A stretch of 46,102 nucleotides of DNA from Fibrobacter sp. (GTDB lineage: Bacteria; Fibrobacterota; Fibrobacteria; Fibrobacterales; Fibrobacteraceae): assembly GCA_024398995.1 (NCBI GenBank), contig JAKSIE010000012.1, forward strand, positions 1 to 46,102. Reading direction: 5' to 3'. How positions within the stretch are numbered: the first letter of the stretch is position 1; every line of letters begins with the position of its first letter. This document shows positions 1 to 7,111 of this stretch, in pieces. Position numbers and translations under genes: made by a program. Under the pieces are notes generated by a model. It was not told the DNA's origin and did not search any database. It was given only the letters and a program-made list of their open reading frames with translations.

Positions 1-965
1 GTCTTGCTTTTTTCGCCGGCGATTTCGCGGACCAGCTTGGGCACTTGATAGCCGGGAAGCTTGGTTCGGATTTCATCGATTAGCTGCAGAGCCTGTTGGT
101 CGGAAACTTCGTAGTGGGCAACGCCCTTGGCGTGGTCCAGCTGGTGCAGGTAGTAGGGGAGGACTCCCTGTTCAAAAAGCTTGCGGCTTAGTTTTTCCAA
201 AGTACAGGCATCGTCGTTGACACCTTTCAGCAAAACGCTCTGGTTCAACAAGGTCCAGCCGCTGTAGCGGAGCTGTCCGAAAACGTTCAGGCATTCTTCA
301 TCCAGTTCGTCGGGATGGTCCACATGGCTTACCAGCACGCAGTCGAATCGGGCTGGCAAATCTCTCAGAAATTCAAAATGTTGCTGCACCAGGTCGGGGC
401 GCATCACGGGCAAGCGGCTGTGGATACGCAAGGTGGTGACGCTGGAATGGTCGGCAATGGCCTCCACCAGGGCCTGGAATTTCTCGGGGCTAAGGGTCAG
501 CGGATCTCCGCCGGATAAAATCACTTCCCAGATGTCGGAATGGGTGTCCAGCCAACTTCCTACTTCAAGAGCTATGTCTGGAGTGCTTTGGAAGGGGTAG
601 TTTCTTCTGAAGCAGAAACGGCAGCGCACACCGCAGGTGGCGGTCGTTACAATAAGGGCGCGCTTGTCATACTTCTGGATGACGCACTCGCTTTTGCCGG
701 CGGGTAAGTCTCCAACCGGGTCCATGACGAATCCGGGGGCGTCTTCGTATTCAGCCTTTGTGGGGAGAACTTCTCGTAAAAGAGCCTTAGGTTCCTTGGC
801 GTTCTTGATCAGGTTGGCGTAGTGCCTGGAACAGTAGAAGGGGAACGTGGGGGCGTGGTCCAAGCCGCAAAGGTCTGGGTCATTTGCAATCAAGGTCGCA
901 AAATCTGGACCTAAATACTCTAAAAAATCATCAATTTGCGTAAATACGAGTCTGGCTTGTTCCAT
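1..965 (-). CDS. epmB: EF-P (R)-beta-lysylation radical SAM aminomutase EpmB (3' end cut by window edge)
   Basis: Radical SAM enzyme of the lysine 2,3-aminomutase (KamA) family. EpmB converts L-alpha-lysine to (R)-beta-lysine, which EpmA then attaches to elongation factor P. I read the frame directly from the minus strand: it opens MEQARLVFTQID and stays open for 321 codons to the left edge, close to the usual EpmB length of about 340, so only a short C-terminal piece is missing. The radical SAM cluster motif CGVRCRFC is at residues 111-118, followed by FRRNYPF and by SGGDPL, all typical of the family. The gene diverges from efp, which encodes its expected substrate, and the starts are only 44 bases apart. 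EpmA is not in the window. Ordinary lysine 2,3-aminomutase is the alternative, but the efp neighbour and short length favour EpmB. Confidence 0.88.
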   Translation of the reverse strand, partial: MEQARLVFTQIDDFLEYLGPDFATLIANDPDLCGLDHAPTFPFYCSRHYANLIKNAKEPKALLREVLPTKAEYEDAPGFVMDPVGDLPAGKSECVIQKYDKRALIVTTATCGVRCRFCFRRNYPFQSTPDIALEVGSWLDTHSDIWEVILSGGDPLTLSPEKFQALVEAIADHSSVTTLRIHSRLPVMRPDLVQQHFEFLRDLPARFDCVLVSHVDHPDELDEECLNVFGQLRYSGWTLLNQSVLLKGVNDDACTLEKLSRKLFEQGVLPYYLHQLDHAKGVAHYEVSDQQALQLIDEIRTKLPGYQVPKLVREIAGEKSK

Positions 966-972
966 TATATTA

Positions 973-982
973 CTAAATTTAG
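973..982. promoter_or_regulatory. Palindromic -10 element, candidate shared bidirectional promoter of epmB and efp
   Basis: The perfect palindrome CTAAATTTAG holds TAAATT on both strands. Read leftward it lies 10 bases before the epmB ATG. Read rightward it lies 30 bases before the efp ATG, leaving room for a leader with the ribosome site GAGG at about 1001-1004. The same C-TAnnTT pattern precedes many other starts in this window. The promoter role is inferred. Confidence 0.5.
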
Positions 983-1009
983 CAACATAAATATCAAAAA
1001 GAGGATAAT

Positions 1010-1576
1010 ATGGGTACTGTAAGCACCAACGAATTCCGTAAGAAGCTCAAGATCATGGTTGATGGTCAGCCGTATGAAATCATTGAAAACCAGTTCGTGA
1101 AGCCGGGTAAGGGCCAGGCTTTCAACCGCGTTCGTATCAAGAACCTGGTTACCGGCCGTACTCTCGAACGTACTTGGAAGAGCGGTGACACTGTTGAAGA
1201 AGCAGACGTTACTTATGGCGAAATGACCTACAGCTACAATGACGGTGCCAACTGGTACTTCATGGATGGCGAAACCATGGAAATGGTTGAAATCCCCAAG
1301 GAAAACCTGAACGGTGCCGAAATGTGGCTCCTCGACGGTGCAACTGTTGAAGTGACCTGGTGGGATGGAAAGGCTATCGAAGTTATTCCGCCGACCTTCG
1401 TTGATCTCATGATCATCGACGCTCCTCCGGCAGTCCAGGGTAACACCAGCGGTAACGTTCTCCGTGAATGCACCGTTGAAACTGGCGCTAAGGTGATGAT
1501 TCCGTTGTTCATCGAAAACAACACCAAGATCCGCGTGGATACCCGCGACGGTTCCTACCTCGAAAGAGCCAAGTAA
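1010..1576 (+). CDS. efp: Elongation factor P
   Basis: Translation factor that enters the ribosomal E site and relieves stalling at polyproline stretches. The 188-residue length is standard. The N-terminal KOW-like domain contains KPGKGQAF, placing lysine 34 at the same position as the modified lysine of E. coli EF-P. The central and C-terminal OB domains end in the conserved NNTKIRVDTRDGSYLERAK. The start follows the ribosome site GAGG by 5 bases. EpmB is encoded divergently next to it, so K34 is probably beta-lysylated if an EpmA is present elsewhere. The last codons (1564-1574) are exactly complementary to the start of both repeat units just downstream. Confidence 0.97.
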   Translation: MGTVSTNEFRKKLKIMVDGQPYEIIENQFVKPGKGQAFNRVRIKNLVTGRTLERTWKSGDTVEEADVTYGEMTYSYNDGANWYFMDGETMEMVEIPKENLNGAEMWLLDGATVEVTWWDGKAIEVIPPTFVDLMIIDAPPAVQGNTSGNVLRECTVETGAKVMIPLFIENNTKIRVDTRDGSYLERAK

Positions 1577-1600
1577 TTCTTTAAGTAAAGTACCTGCGTT

Positions 1601-1676
1601 CACTTGGCTCTTGAGAGGGTCGACAGCGCGTACTAGCTAACGAATTAGAAGAGCCTGGTTTTATGCCAGGCTTTTT
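1601..1676 (+). ncRNA. Small-RNA-like repeat unit A, ending in a terminator
   Basis: First of two tandem units with a period of 76 bases. A body of about 50 bases is nearly identical in both copies (1601-1651 and 1677-1729). It is followed by a Rho-independent hairpin, AGCCTGG/CCAGGCT at 1652-1672, with a T run. The body begins with ACTTGGCTCTT (1602-1612), the exact reverse complement of the last efp codons, so the unit could fold back on the efp mRNA or act as a separate RNA. No promoter is obvious, so co-transcription with efp is likely. It matches no RNA family I recognise. Confidence 0.45.
1652..1676 (+). terminator. Rho-independent terminator after efp (unit A)
   Basis: Stem AGCCTGG/CCAGGCT with a 7-base loop, followed by TTTTT. 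It ends efp and the first small repeat unit. Confidence 0.8.
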
Positions 1677-1763
1677 CACTTGGCTCTTGAGAGGGTCGAC
1701 AGTGCGTATTGGCTTAACGAATTAGAAAAGTCCTCAGTTAATCTGGGGATTTTTCTTTTTTTT
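1677..1763 (+). ncRNA. Small-RNA-like repeat unit B, ending in a terminator
   Basis: Second copy of the tandem unit. The body repeats unit A with a few substitutions and one or two extra bases, and it keeps the 11-base segment complementary to the efp 3' end (1678-1688). Its terminator stem is a different sequence from that of unit A, yet still forms a hairpin (1731-1749) followed by a long T tract. A conserved body with replaced but still paired stems suggests that structure is kept. Function unknown. Confidence 0.45.
1730..1763 (+). terminator. Rho-independent terminator (unit B)
   Basis: Stem TCCTCAG/CTGGGGA with one G-T pair and a 5-base loop, followed by 14 bases that are almost all T. 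It separates the efp region from the next gene. Confidence 0.8.
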
Positions 1764-1830
1764 AGGTACCAGTGTTTTTTTTGTCTGGATAGATACCTAA
1801 ATTTGTTCGTGATGTATAGGAGAAAATACG

Positions 1831-2466
1831 ATGACTCGTAACTACAAATGTTTTGTTGCAATGCTGCTCAGCCTCGGTGCGCTAGCCTTTGCACAGGATC
1901 GTCCTTCCATTACGGTCCATTCCGCAGGTCTTGGCGATGTCAGCTACGTGAAAAATGTAGAGGTCAACGTGCCTGGCTTTGACAATACTTCTTTCTTCTT
2001 CAAGGGCAAGTGGGACGCTAATTTTGATTCTACCAAGGCCCAGAGCAAGATGTACAACATCAAGATGTTGAAAGAAGATATCGATATGTTGTTTAGCGTT
2101 GGTTCCGTAACAGGTTTCATCAAAGATGGTGGCTTGACCTTGGATACCACAAAGAATAACGAAGCTATCATCATGTCTGCGCTGGACCAGAAGGTAAAGG
2201 CAGCCAAGAAGGCCGACCAATCTTTCAAGGTTGTAACGAAGGCTACTTATGAAAAGTCCTTGGAGGCTGGTTACGTTGAATTTAGCCAGGGCGATAAGAA
2301 GGGTTGCTACTTCATGGGAATGACGGAAGCCAAGGCTGTGACCTTTGCTGATGCCTCTATGGACAAGGCTAAGGATGACGCATGCCAGTTCCTCTACACG
2401 GTTTGGGATCGCAGGGAAAAGAACGAACCTGCCGCTGTAGAACCTGCTCCAGCAACAAATCCGTAA
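1831..2466 (+). CDS. Secreted or periplasmic protein of unknown function
   Basis: Unrecognised 211-residue protein. The N-terminus is a clear Sec signal peptide (MTRNYKCFVAMLLSLGALAFA, cleavage likely after AFA near residue 21). The mature part is soluble, mixed alpha/beta by eye, with a single pair of cysteines that could form a disulfide. The tail is Pro/Ala/Glu-rich (EPAAVEPAPATNP), a composition also seen in the exported protein at 16112. The start is supported by the ribosome site AGGAG at about 1819. A -10-like TAAATT lies about 30 bases upstream, after the unit B terminator. It ends directly against the convergent gene at 2467 with no bases between the stop codons. Confidence 0.75.
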   Translation: MTRNYKCFVAMLLSLGALAFAQDRPSITVHSAGLGDVSYVKNVEVNVPGFDNTSFFFKGKWDANFDSTKAQSKMYNIKMLKEDIDMLFSVGSVTGFIKDGGLTLDTTKNNEAIIMSALDQKVKAAKKADQSFKVVTKATYEKSLEAGYVEFSQGDKKGCYFMGMTEAKAVTFADASMDKAKDDACQFLYTVWDRREKNEPAAVEPAPATNP

Positions 2467-3483
2467 TTAAAGTAAATCCAATGCGGTGCGGTAGGCCCGG
2501 GCGACTTCGTCCGGGTTTTCGCTTTTTAGCCAGCTGAGGGTTTCGGTACCGCGGTAGCTCCAGGCGAAAATGTTGTCGATGCCTGCGTCGCGACTTTCCT
2601 TGACAGCGATGGCCAGATCGTTCTCTCTGCCACCTTCAATCTGGTAGGCCTTGATCCACATCTGCACTGCCTTGCCGTACTTGGTGGCGACTTCCGTTAG
2701 CTTGCGCGCCGTTTCCGCATATTTCTCTCGAACCCACTCCTCGGTAGCGCCCTTTTCCCAGTAGGGATCGCTGGCCACCTCGTCTACGGAATCCAGTTTA
2801 GCCACCTTGCCCCAGTCGTCCAGACCGGCGGGGAACCAGGGGGGCAGCATGCATACGCAGTTGCGCTTGCCGCGGGCGTGTACGTCCTCGGTCATTTCCT
2901 TCAGGAAATCGATGAGGCTGTCTTCACGGAACTGCAAAACGTCTTGAACCTGTTCCGGCGGCATTTCGTCGAAAGTGGCTGCGGGCATGTCGTAGCCGAA
3001 ACGCTCGCGGAACTTTGCCTGGCAGATGGGGCAACGACAACTCCAGTTGCTGAGGCCACCCTTCTCAAAGTAGAAGTGGGGCTCATCCCAAAAGATTGTG
3101 CTGACCTTGGTATTGCAGACGGATTCAATCCAGCGGTGCATGTAGGCGCGAAATTCCGGATGGTTGGGGCAGGCCGCAACCTTAGGTTTGCCGTCCAAGG
3201 CCACCTGGCAAAGACTGTGGTCGCGGGCGGTCAGTTCGGAATAGGCCTCGCCTCCGAATACGCGTCCAACGCCCCAAGGGTTAACGTAAACATTTAAACC
3301 CAGGTCCGCGGAATCGTCTACGATTTCTTTCATGGTTTCGTAATAGTACTGCTGATCCTCTTCGCTCCAGGTATGGAGAACGGCGTTGAAACCTGCGGCC
3401 AGGATATCCTTCATGTCGGATAAAACATGCTTGGGGGAACGTACGCCAAAGTAGCTTACGCCTTTAATCTTTACAGCTTCCAT
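2467..3483 (-). CDS. Cytoplasmic TIM-barrel protein, glycoside-hydrolase-like, with a Cys-rich motif
   Basis: 338 residues with no signal peptide. The sequence alternates strands and helices like a TIM barrel, with VYVNPWGVGR near residue 65 and FWDEPH near residue 130, where an acidic residue at a strand end could be catalytic. After it comes SCRCPICQAKFRERFG, a motif shape seen near the metal-binding site of GH42-type beta-galactosidases and related uncharacterised hydrolase families. Substrate unknown; a sugar or glycoside is only a suggestion. It is the second gene of a minus-strand pair, 34 bases after the gene at 3518. No terminator is visible after it. Confidence 0.6.
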   Translation of the reverse strand: MEAVKIKGVSYFGVRSPKHVLSDMKDILAAGFNAVLHTWSEEDQQYYYETMKEIVDDSADLGLNVYVNPWGVGRVFGGEAYSELTARDHSLCQVALDGKPKVAACPNHPEFRAYMHRWIESVCNTKVSTIFWDEPHFYFEKGGLSNWSCRCPICQAKFRERFGYDMPAATFDEMPPEQVQDVLQFREDSLIDFLKEMTEDVHARGKRNCVCMLPPWFPAGLDDWGKVAKLDSVDEVASDPYWEKGATEEWVREKYAETARKLTEVATKYGKAVQMWIKAYQIEGGRENDLAIAVKESRDAGIDNIFAWSYRGTETLSWLKSENPDEVARAYRTALDLL

Positions 3484-3517
3484 AAAAAATCCGTGGATGG
3501 ACTTGGGTTAAATTCGA

Positions 3518-3952
3518 CTAATTAAAATCGTTCTGGGCCCACTGGGGTGAACCATTTCTCAAGAGCACCTGCTCCAAGGTACTGAACCATTCATCTTCGT
3601 TCACGGGACGGCGTACCCAGAAAAGGTTGCCTTCGTCGTTTTCGGGAACGGGCATGGTATCGGGGACGATTTCCACCAGCCAAGATTCGGGGATGCTGTC
3701 GTGGAGCATCTTGCTGAATTTCATATTTTGGTCGGTAGGTGCGTCGGCGTGGTCCAGGATGATCAGTGCCGGAGACTGGCCGACAATCAGCGCAGAATCC
3801 AGAAGGCTTGTGGCGTCTTCGATGGAATTGCAGGTGTACATGGTGGCATCTTCTGCCAAGTCTCCATGCTCCAAAAGCCAACGGAAGGTCCATTGGCTCA
3901 GCTTGTCCAGGCTACCTGGAGAAGAAGGGGCTATGAAGAATATGTGTCCCAT
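3518..3952 (-). CDS. Small protein resembling a degenerate response-regulator receiver domain
   Basis: 144 residues with no signal peptide or membrane segment. The order of elements (MGHIFFIAPSS at the start, PALIILDHAD in the middle, LFWVRRPVNEDEWFSTLEQVLL at the end) resembles a CheY-like fold in which a PxLIILD strand carries the phospho-acceptor Asp. The usual acidic pair and conserved Lys are not clear, so it may be a pseudo-receiver. This is inferred from pattern only. It is the first gene of a two-gene unit with the TIM-barrel gene. TATAAT sits 7 bases before the ATG, so the mRNA is probably leaderless. Confidence 0.5.
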   Translation of the reverse strand: MGHIFFIAPSSPGSLDKLSQWTFRWLLEHGDLAEDATMYTCNSIEDATSLLDSALIVGQSPALIILDHADAPTDQNMKFSKMLHDSIPESWLVEIVPDTMPVPENDEGNLFWVRRPVNEDEWFSTLEQVLLRNGSPQWAQNDFN

Positions 3953-3959
3953 ATCTCTA

Positions 3960-3965
3960 ATTATA
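3960..3965 (-). promoter_or_regulatory. -10 element of the 3518-3952 gene (leaderless)
   Basis: A perfect TATAAT on the minus strand, preceded by TTTC, with only 7 bases between it and the ATG at 3952. Transcription would begin at or next to the start codon. No clear -35 hexamer. Confidence 0.6.
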
Positions 3966-4075
3966 GAAAGTTCTCGGGATTTCTCATAGGTTTCATAATG
4001 CTGAAAATTGGCAAATAAACTAGTTTTAGAGACGAAAAAGATGGTCAGAACACCCTGGCTAAAGTAGTTCTCTGT

Positions 4076-4095
4076 TTATCCACAAGTTATGCACT
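4076..4095 (+). promoter_or_regulatory. Two adjacent DnaA-box-like sites at the thiL start
   Basis: TTATCCACA (4076-4084) matches the DnaA box consensus exactly. TTATGCACT (4087-4095), one mismatch from it, follows 11 bases later in the same orientation and contains the thiL ATG. Binding by DnaA is inferred. Confidence 0.3.
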
Positions 4096-5084
4096 TTCCT
4101 GATCTTGGCGAATTCCGTTTTGTAGAAAAACTCCTGCAGAATGCTGCCCCTCTCAAGGCCAGCGCCCCTGCCACTAGAACTTGGCTGGGAGTGGGGGATG
4201 ATGCAGCTATTTTCGATGGTTGGGTGGTGACCAAGGATCTTTCTGTGGAGAACTCCCATTTCCGCTTGGACTGGTCCACGCCGGAGCAGGCTGTAGAAAA
4301 GCATATTGTTTCCAACGTGTCGGATATTTCTTCCATGGGTGCAGTTCCCAGGATTGCCCTCTTGGGACTTTGCCTAAACAAGAACTGGTCCGAGGAAACT
4401 CGGAATCGTGTCCGATCCGCCTTGTCCGAAGGTTTTGCCAAGCGTGGAATTACCTTGATTGGAGGCGATACAGTGACGGGGTCGGAAGGCGTATTTTCTA
4501 CAACCCTTCTTGGAACCTTGGCAGGGGAGAAACCCCTGGTCCGTTCCGCCATCCAACCGGGCGATAATTTGTATGTAAACGGAACCTTGGGTAAATCTGG
4601 CGCAGGACTTTGGCTTTTGTTGAACCACCCCGAGGATAAGGACATGTTCCCCTCCCTGGTGGAATACCATTTGAACCCTAGGATTGCCGAAGGTGCCGGT
4701 GCAGAAATTGTCCGGCTTGGCGCTTATGGCGCCTGCATGGATATAAGCGATGGACTGTCCTCTGAATTGAACCATCTGGCGCTAGCTTCTGGTGTTTCCC
4801 TGGAAATTGACGAAAAATCCTTGCCGGTGGACCCCGAAGTTGCCAGAATGTGCGCCTATTACGGAATTTCTCCAATGGAATTTGCCTTAAATGGGGGTGA
4901 AGAATATCAGCTCCTGTTTGCCAATTCTCAGCCTGATTCTATATTTAATGACGTTAATAGAAATGTCGGCAAGGTGTATAGGATTGGTTCCGCAGTTGGA
5001 AAATCCGACCAGGTTCAGGTTCTTATGCTTTGTGGTGATGGAGAAAAGAGACCCGTTAAACCGCGGGCATGGTCGCATTTATGA
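4089..5084 (+). CDS. thiL: Thiamine-monophosphate kinase
   Basis: Phosphorylates thiamine monophosphate to thiamine diphosphate with ATP, the last step of cofactor synthesis. The 331-residue protein shows the ThiL/PurM-like fold signatures in order: GVGDDAAIF near residue 34, the metal-binding region VSNVSDISSMGAVPR near 75, GGDTVTGSEGVFSTTLLG near 130, VNGTLGKSGAGL near 165, and MDISDGLSSELNHLA near 218. The length is typical. No good ribosome site precedes the ATG, and two DnaA-box-like sequences overlap it. The stop overlaps the pilB start (ATGA), so the two are probably translated from one mRNA although their functions are unrelated. Confidence 0.93.
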   Translation: MHFPDLGEFRFVEKLLQNAAPLKASAPATRTWLGVGDDAAIFDGWVVTKDLSVENSHFRLDWSTPEQAVEKHIVSNVSDISSMGAVPRIALLGLCLNKNWSEETRNRVRSALSEGFAKRGITLIGGDTVTGSEGVFSTTLLGTLAGEKPLVRSAIQPGDNLYVNGTLGKSGAGLWLLLNHPEDKDMFPSLVEYHLNPRIAEGAGAEIVRLGAYGACMDISDGLSSELNHLALASGVSLEIDEKSLPVDPEVARMCAYYGISPMEFALNGGEEYQLLFANSQPDSIFNDVNRNVGKVYRIGSAVGKSDQVQVLMLCGDGEKRPVKPRAWSHL

Positions 5085-7018
5085 TTAATAATATGAAGAT
5101 GAATTTGGGCCAGTTGCTGCTCCGCCAGGGTGTCCTGGACGAAGACCAGTTGGAACACGCCATGGCGGAACATAAGCGTACAGGGCTTATGTTGAGTAAG
5201 ATCCTTGTCCGTTTGGGCATGGTAAGCGAAGATACTTTGACCAGTATCCTTGGTGTGCAGATGCAGTCCGCCACCAAGATGCGTATTGGTGAAATGCTTT
5301 TGGCTCAGGGCTATATTAACGAAGATCAGCTGAACAAGGCTCTGGAAACCCAGAAGTCCACAGGCAAGCGTCTTGGCCGTACTTTGGTTGACTTGGGCTT
5401 TATGCCCGAAGAACGTCTTATCGAAATTCTTTCCAGACAGTTCGAAGTTCCCTACGTTAAGTTGGATACCTTCGCTATCGATAACGACGCCTACTCCTAC
5501 CTTCCCGAAGATCTTTGTAAGCAGTACAAGGTTGTGCCCTTGTTCATGCAGAAGTCCGACGACGAACGTATGCAGGGCCGTCCCACCTTGACGGTGGCAA
5601 TGACCGACCCCACTAACATGCGTACCATCAGCATCATCAAGTTCAAGGTGAAGATGGAAGTGGAAATCGTCATGGCTTCCGAAATCGACGTCCTCAAGGC
5701 TATTGAACGAGTCTTTGCAGGCCACGGCGGTGCCGAAGAAACCTTGGCAGAACTTATTAGCGAATCCAAGGATAGCGAAGAACTTGAAACCGTGGAACGC
5801 GGTGTAAACGGCAGTGACGAACCTGAACTGAGCGATGAAGAAGGTCGCCAGGTCGTTAAGATCGTGACCACCTTGATTCACGAAGCTATTGCCCGTAAGG
5901 CTTCCGATATTCACCTGGAACCTCAGGAAACTTTCCTGAAGCTCCGCTATCGTATTGACGGTGACCTTCAGGTTATGGCTCCTATTCCGGCACGTTTGAT
6001 GCCGCAGATTTTGTCCCGTATTAAGCTTCTTTCCAAGATGGATATCGCTGAAAAGCGTAAGCCCTTGGATGGTCGTTTTACGGTGCGCTACAAGGGCAAC
6101 GAAGTTGACCTTCGTGTGTCTTCGTTCCCCATTTCTCTCCGTAAGCGCGGCGTTTGCGAAAAGATCGTTATGCGTATCTTGAACCCCAATTCCGGTCAGT
6201 TCCCGCTGAAGGATATGGGCTTCGATCCTCGCGTTCTTAAGCAGTTCCTGGACGCCATTAACGCGCCTAACGGTATTGTGCTGGTGACCGGTCCTACCGG
6301 TTCCGGTAAGTCTACTACGCTTTACGCATCTATTGGTGAAATTCTTGATAGTACCATTAACATTTCTACCATGGAAGACCCTGTGGAATTGAATATCGAC
6401 GGCGTCAACCAGGGGCAGATCAACAATGCGGCCGGGTTTACGTTTGCCGCGGGCATTCGTGCCTTGCTCCGTCAGGACCCTGACGTGATCATGATCGGTG
6501 AAATGCGTGACCAGGAAACCTCTTCAATGGCTATCGAAGCTGCTTTGACAGGTCACTTGGTCTTTAGTACTTTGCATACCAACGATGCTGCTGGTGCATT
6601 CCCCCGTCTTTTGGAAATGGGCCTGGAACCCTTCCTTGTGTCTACTGCAATTAAGGGCGTGCTGGCTCAGCGTCTTGTTCGCCGCATTTGTAAGTACTGT
6701 AAGGAACCTTACGAAATTTCTCAGGAAATGCGCGACGAACTGCACCTCTCTCCGGACATGCAGTTCTACCACGGTAAGGGTTGCCCGAAGTGCGATGGTT
6801 CTGGTTATAAGGGCCGTGCCGGTATTTATGAATTCCTGGTTCCCAACGAAACTGTGCGAAACTTGATTATTAAGCGCTCCTCTGGCGACGTCATCAAGCG
6901 TGCCGCTATGCAGGAATGCGATATGATCACTCTGCGTATGGACGGTATCCAGAAGGCTTTGCAAGGTGTTACCACTCTGGAACAGGCTATCGGCGCATCC
7001 GCTGCTGACGACGTGTAA
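5081..7018 (+). CDS. pilB: Type IV pilus assembly / type II secretion ATPase PilB (GspE family)
   Basis: Hexameric ATPase at the inner-membrane base of a type IV pilus or type II secretion machine; it powers subunit extrusion. Two tandem N-terminal MshEN-type domains (repeats around LGQLLLRQGVLDEDQL and IGEMLLAQGYINEDQL) precede the catalytic part. Walker A GPTGSGKST is near residue 405, followed by DPDVIMIGEMRDQETSSMAIEAALTG (the Asp box and Walker B region) and LVFSTLHTNDA. A zinc site is formed by CKYC and CPKC. I place the start at the ATG that overlaps the thiL stop (ATGA); a start 12 bases upstream (5069) or 12 downstream (5093) is possible. pilM and pilN-like genes lie at 11185-13094, favouring a pilus role. 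Confidence 0.9.
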   Translation: MINNMKMNLGQLLLRQGVLDEDQLEHAMAEHKRTGLMLSKILVRLGMVSEDTLTSILGVQMQSATKMRIGEMLLAQGYINEDQLNKALETQKSTGKRLGRTLVDLGFMPEERLIEILSRQFEVPYVKLDTFAIDNDAYSYLPEDLCKQYKVVPLFMQKSDDERMQGRPTLTVAMTDPTNMRTISIIKFKVKMEVEIVMASEIDVLKAIERVFAGHGGAEETLAELISESKDSEELETVERGVNGSDEPELSDEEGRQVVKIVTTLIHEAIARKASDIHLEPQETFLKLRYRIDGDLQVMAPIPARLMPQILSRIKLLSKMDIAEKRKPLDGRFTVRYKGNEVDLRVSSFPISLRKRGVCEKIVMRILNPNSGQFPLKDMGFDPRVLKQFLDAINAPNGIVLVTGPTGSGKSTTLYASIGEILDSTINISTMEDPVELNIDGVNQGQINNAAGFTFAAGIRALLRQDPDVIMIGEMRDQETSSMAIEAALTGHLVFSTLHTNDAAGAFPRLLEMGLEPFLVSTAIKGVLAQRLVRRICKYCKEPYEISQEMRDELHLSPDMQFYHGKGCPKCDGSGYKGRAGIYEFLVPNETVRNLIIKRSSGDVIKRAAMQECDMITLRMDGIQKALQGVTTLEQAIGASAADDV

Positions 7019-7046
7019 GTCTGCGTATCGCACACAGAAAATGAGA

Positions 7047-7077
7047 ACTCCCGACCTGCCGGTTGGGAGTTTTTGTT
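7047..7077 (+). terminator. Rho-independent terminator after pilB
   Basis: Stem ACTCCCGACC paired with GGTTGGGAGT around a short loop, followed by TTTTGTT. It closes the thiL-pilB unit before the helicase promoter (TATATT at 7077-7082). Confidence 0.85.
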
Positions 7078-7111
7078 ATATTGCACATTTGTATAGATTA
7101 TTGGAGCGTTC

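Noticed and set aside
965..1603. A 212-residue minus-strand frame across efp
   Set aside because: Shadow of efp. The real minus-strand gene in this area is epmB, which starts at 965 and runs leftward.
1601..1763. Tandem riboswitch (glycine, preQ1 or c-di-GMP type) or tRNA-like genes after efp
   Set aside because: The repeated bodies lack the conserved cores of these riboswitches as I know them, and there is no T-loop or cloverleaf. They also lie after a gene with their own terminators, so sRNA-like units fit better.
4076..4095. Replication origin
   Set aside because: Only two DnaA-like boxes, no further cluster, no strongly A/T-rich unwinding region and no dnaA, dnaN or gidA nearby.
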